Part shown: one piece after another, positions 21,071 through 21,112 of the stretch
Numbering within the stretch: position 1 is the stretch's first letter
How the letters are laid out: the number at the start of each line of letters is the position of its first letter
NCBI GenBank assembly: GCA_030592355.1
Contig: JAUVJE010000010.1
Location: 1-21,112, forward strand
Length of the DNA stretch: 21,112 nt
Reading direction: 5' to 3'
Source of the DNA: Clostridia bacterium
Lineage (GTDB): Bacteria > Bacillota > Clostridia > DUPQ01
Notes under the pieces: model-generated
What the model saw: only the letters and a program-made list of their open reading frames with translations
What the model was told of the DNA's origin: nothing
Databases searched by the model: none
Made by a program: the position numbers and the translations under genes

Positions 21071-21112
21071 ATGGGAAAATTAATTTTAAGGACAGCTGTA
21101 TATTTCGCAATC
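21071..21112 (+). CDS. Start of a further gene, cut by window end
   Basis: ATG at 21071 opens 14 codons (MGKLILRTAVYFAI) that run off the window. AAAGGTTAGG lies about 8 nt upstream and the previous stop is 4 nt away, so it continues the operon. The hydrophobic start suggests a membrane or exported protein, but 14 residues are too few to name it. Confidence 0.5.
   Translation, partial: MGKLILRTAVYFAI

Noticed and set aside
1..21112. Mobile element, CRISPR array or tRNA/rRNA genes
   Set aside because: No transposase, integrase, regularly spaced repeats or recognisable structural RNA was seen on either strand.

Overview
The window looks like a chromosomal segment of an anaerobic low-GC Firmicute, most likely a Clostridia member. 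This is inferred from AT-rich intergenic DNA, GGAGG-type ribosome binding sites, TTGACA/TATAAT promoters, Fe-S/flavin oxidoreductases and Gram-positive lipoprotein signals. Nothing in the sequence fixes the genus. There is no rRNA, tRNA, insertion sequence, phage gene or CRISPR array that I can see.

Left part (1-2466): the 3' end of a PQQ-like beta-propeller gene that enters from the left, an OsmC-like protein preceded by a perfect 9-bp inverted repeat, and a coiled-coil lipoprotein of unknown function. A promoter-containing gap of about 290 bp follows.

Redox operon (2407-7924): a consensus-like promoter, three tightly packed genes and a textbook terminator delimit a tricistronic unit. It encodes an Old Yellow Enzyme/GltD-type fusion flavoprotein, an SDR dehydrogenase and a soluble FrdA-like flavoprotein. 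Together they could carry out alcohol/ketone and enoate (C=C) redox steps on one unknown compound. This is the strongest candidate for an undescribed pathway.

Peptide/5-oxoproline block (7938-11552): a cytoplasmic M14 metallopeptidase followed by pxpA, pxpB and pxpC (5-oxoprolinase, overlapping genes). An identical 18-nt element lies before the peptidase and before pxpA. The second copy is half of a 31-bp dyad, which suggests a shared operator.

Glycan block (11565-18514): an extended -10 promoter, a DUF2007 membrane protein, a heparinase II/III-type lyase-like protein with a four-Cys site, a GH78 alpha-L-rhamnosidase-like enzyme, an acyl-ACP thioesterase and a 3-phosphoglycerate dehydrogenase with an ACT domain. 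All are co-directional and mostly nearly abutting. The lyase and the rhamnosidase lack signal peptides, so they probably act on imported oligosaccharides or glycosides.

Right part (18511-21112): a convergent CapA-like secreted phosphatase-fold protein whose stop codon interlocks with that of the dehydrogenase, and whose start looks leaderless. Divergent from it, a perfect consensus promoter drives a DUF2089 zinc-ribbon/HTH protein, a SHOCT-like protein, a small protein that looks like a partial paralog of the SHOCT-like protein, and the first codons of a further gene cut by the window edge.
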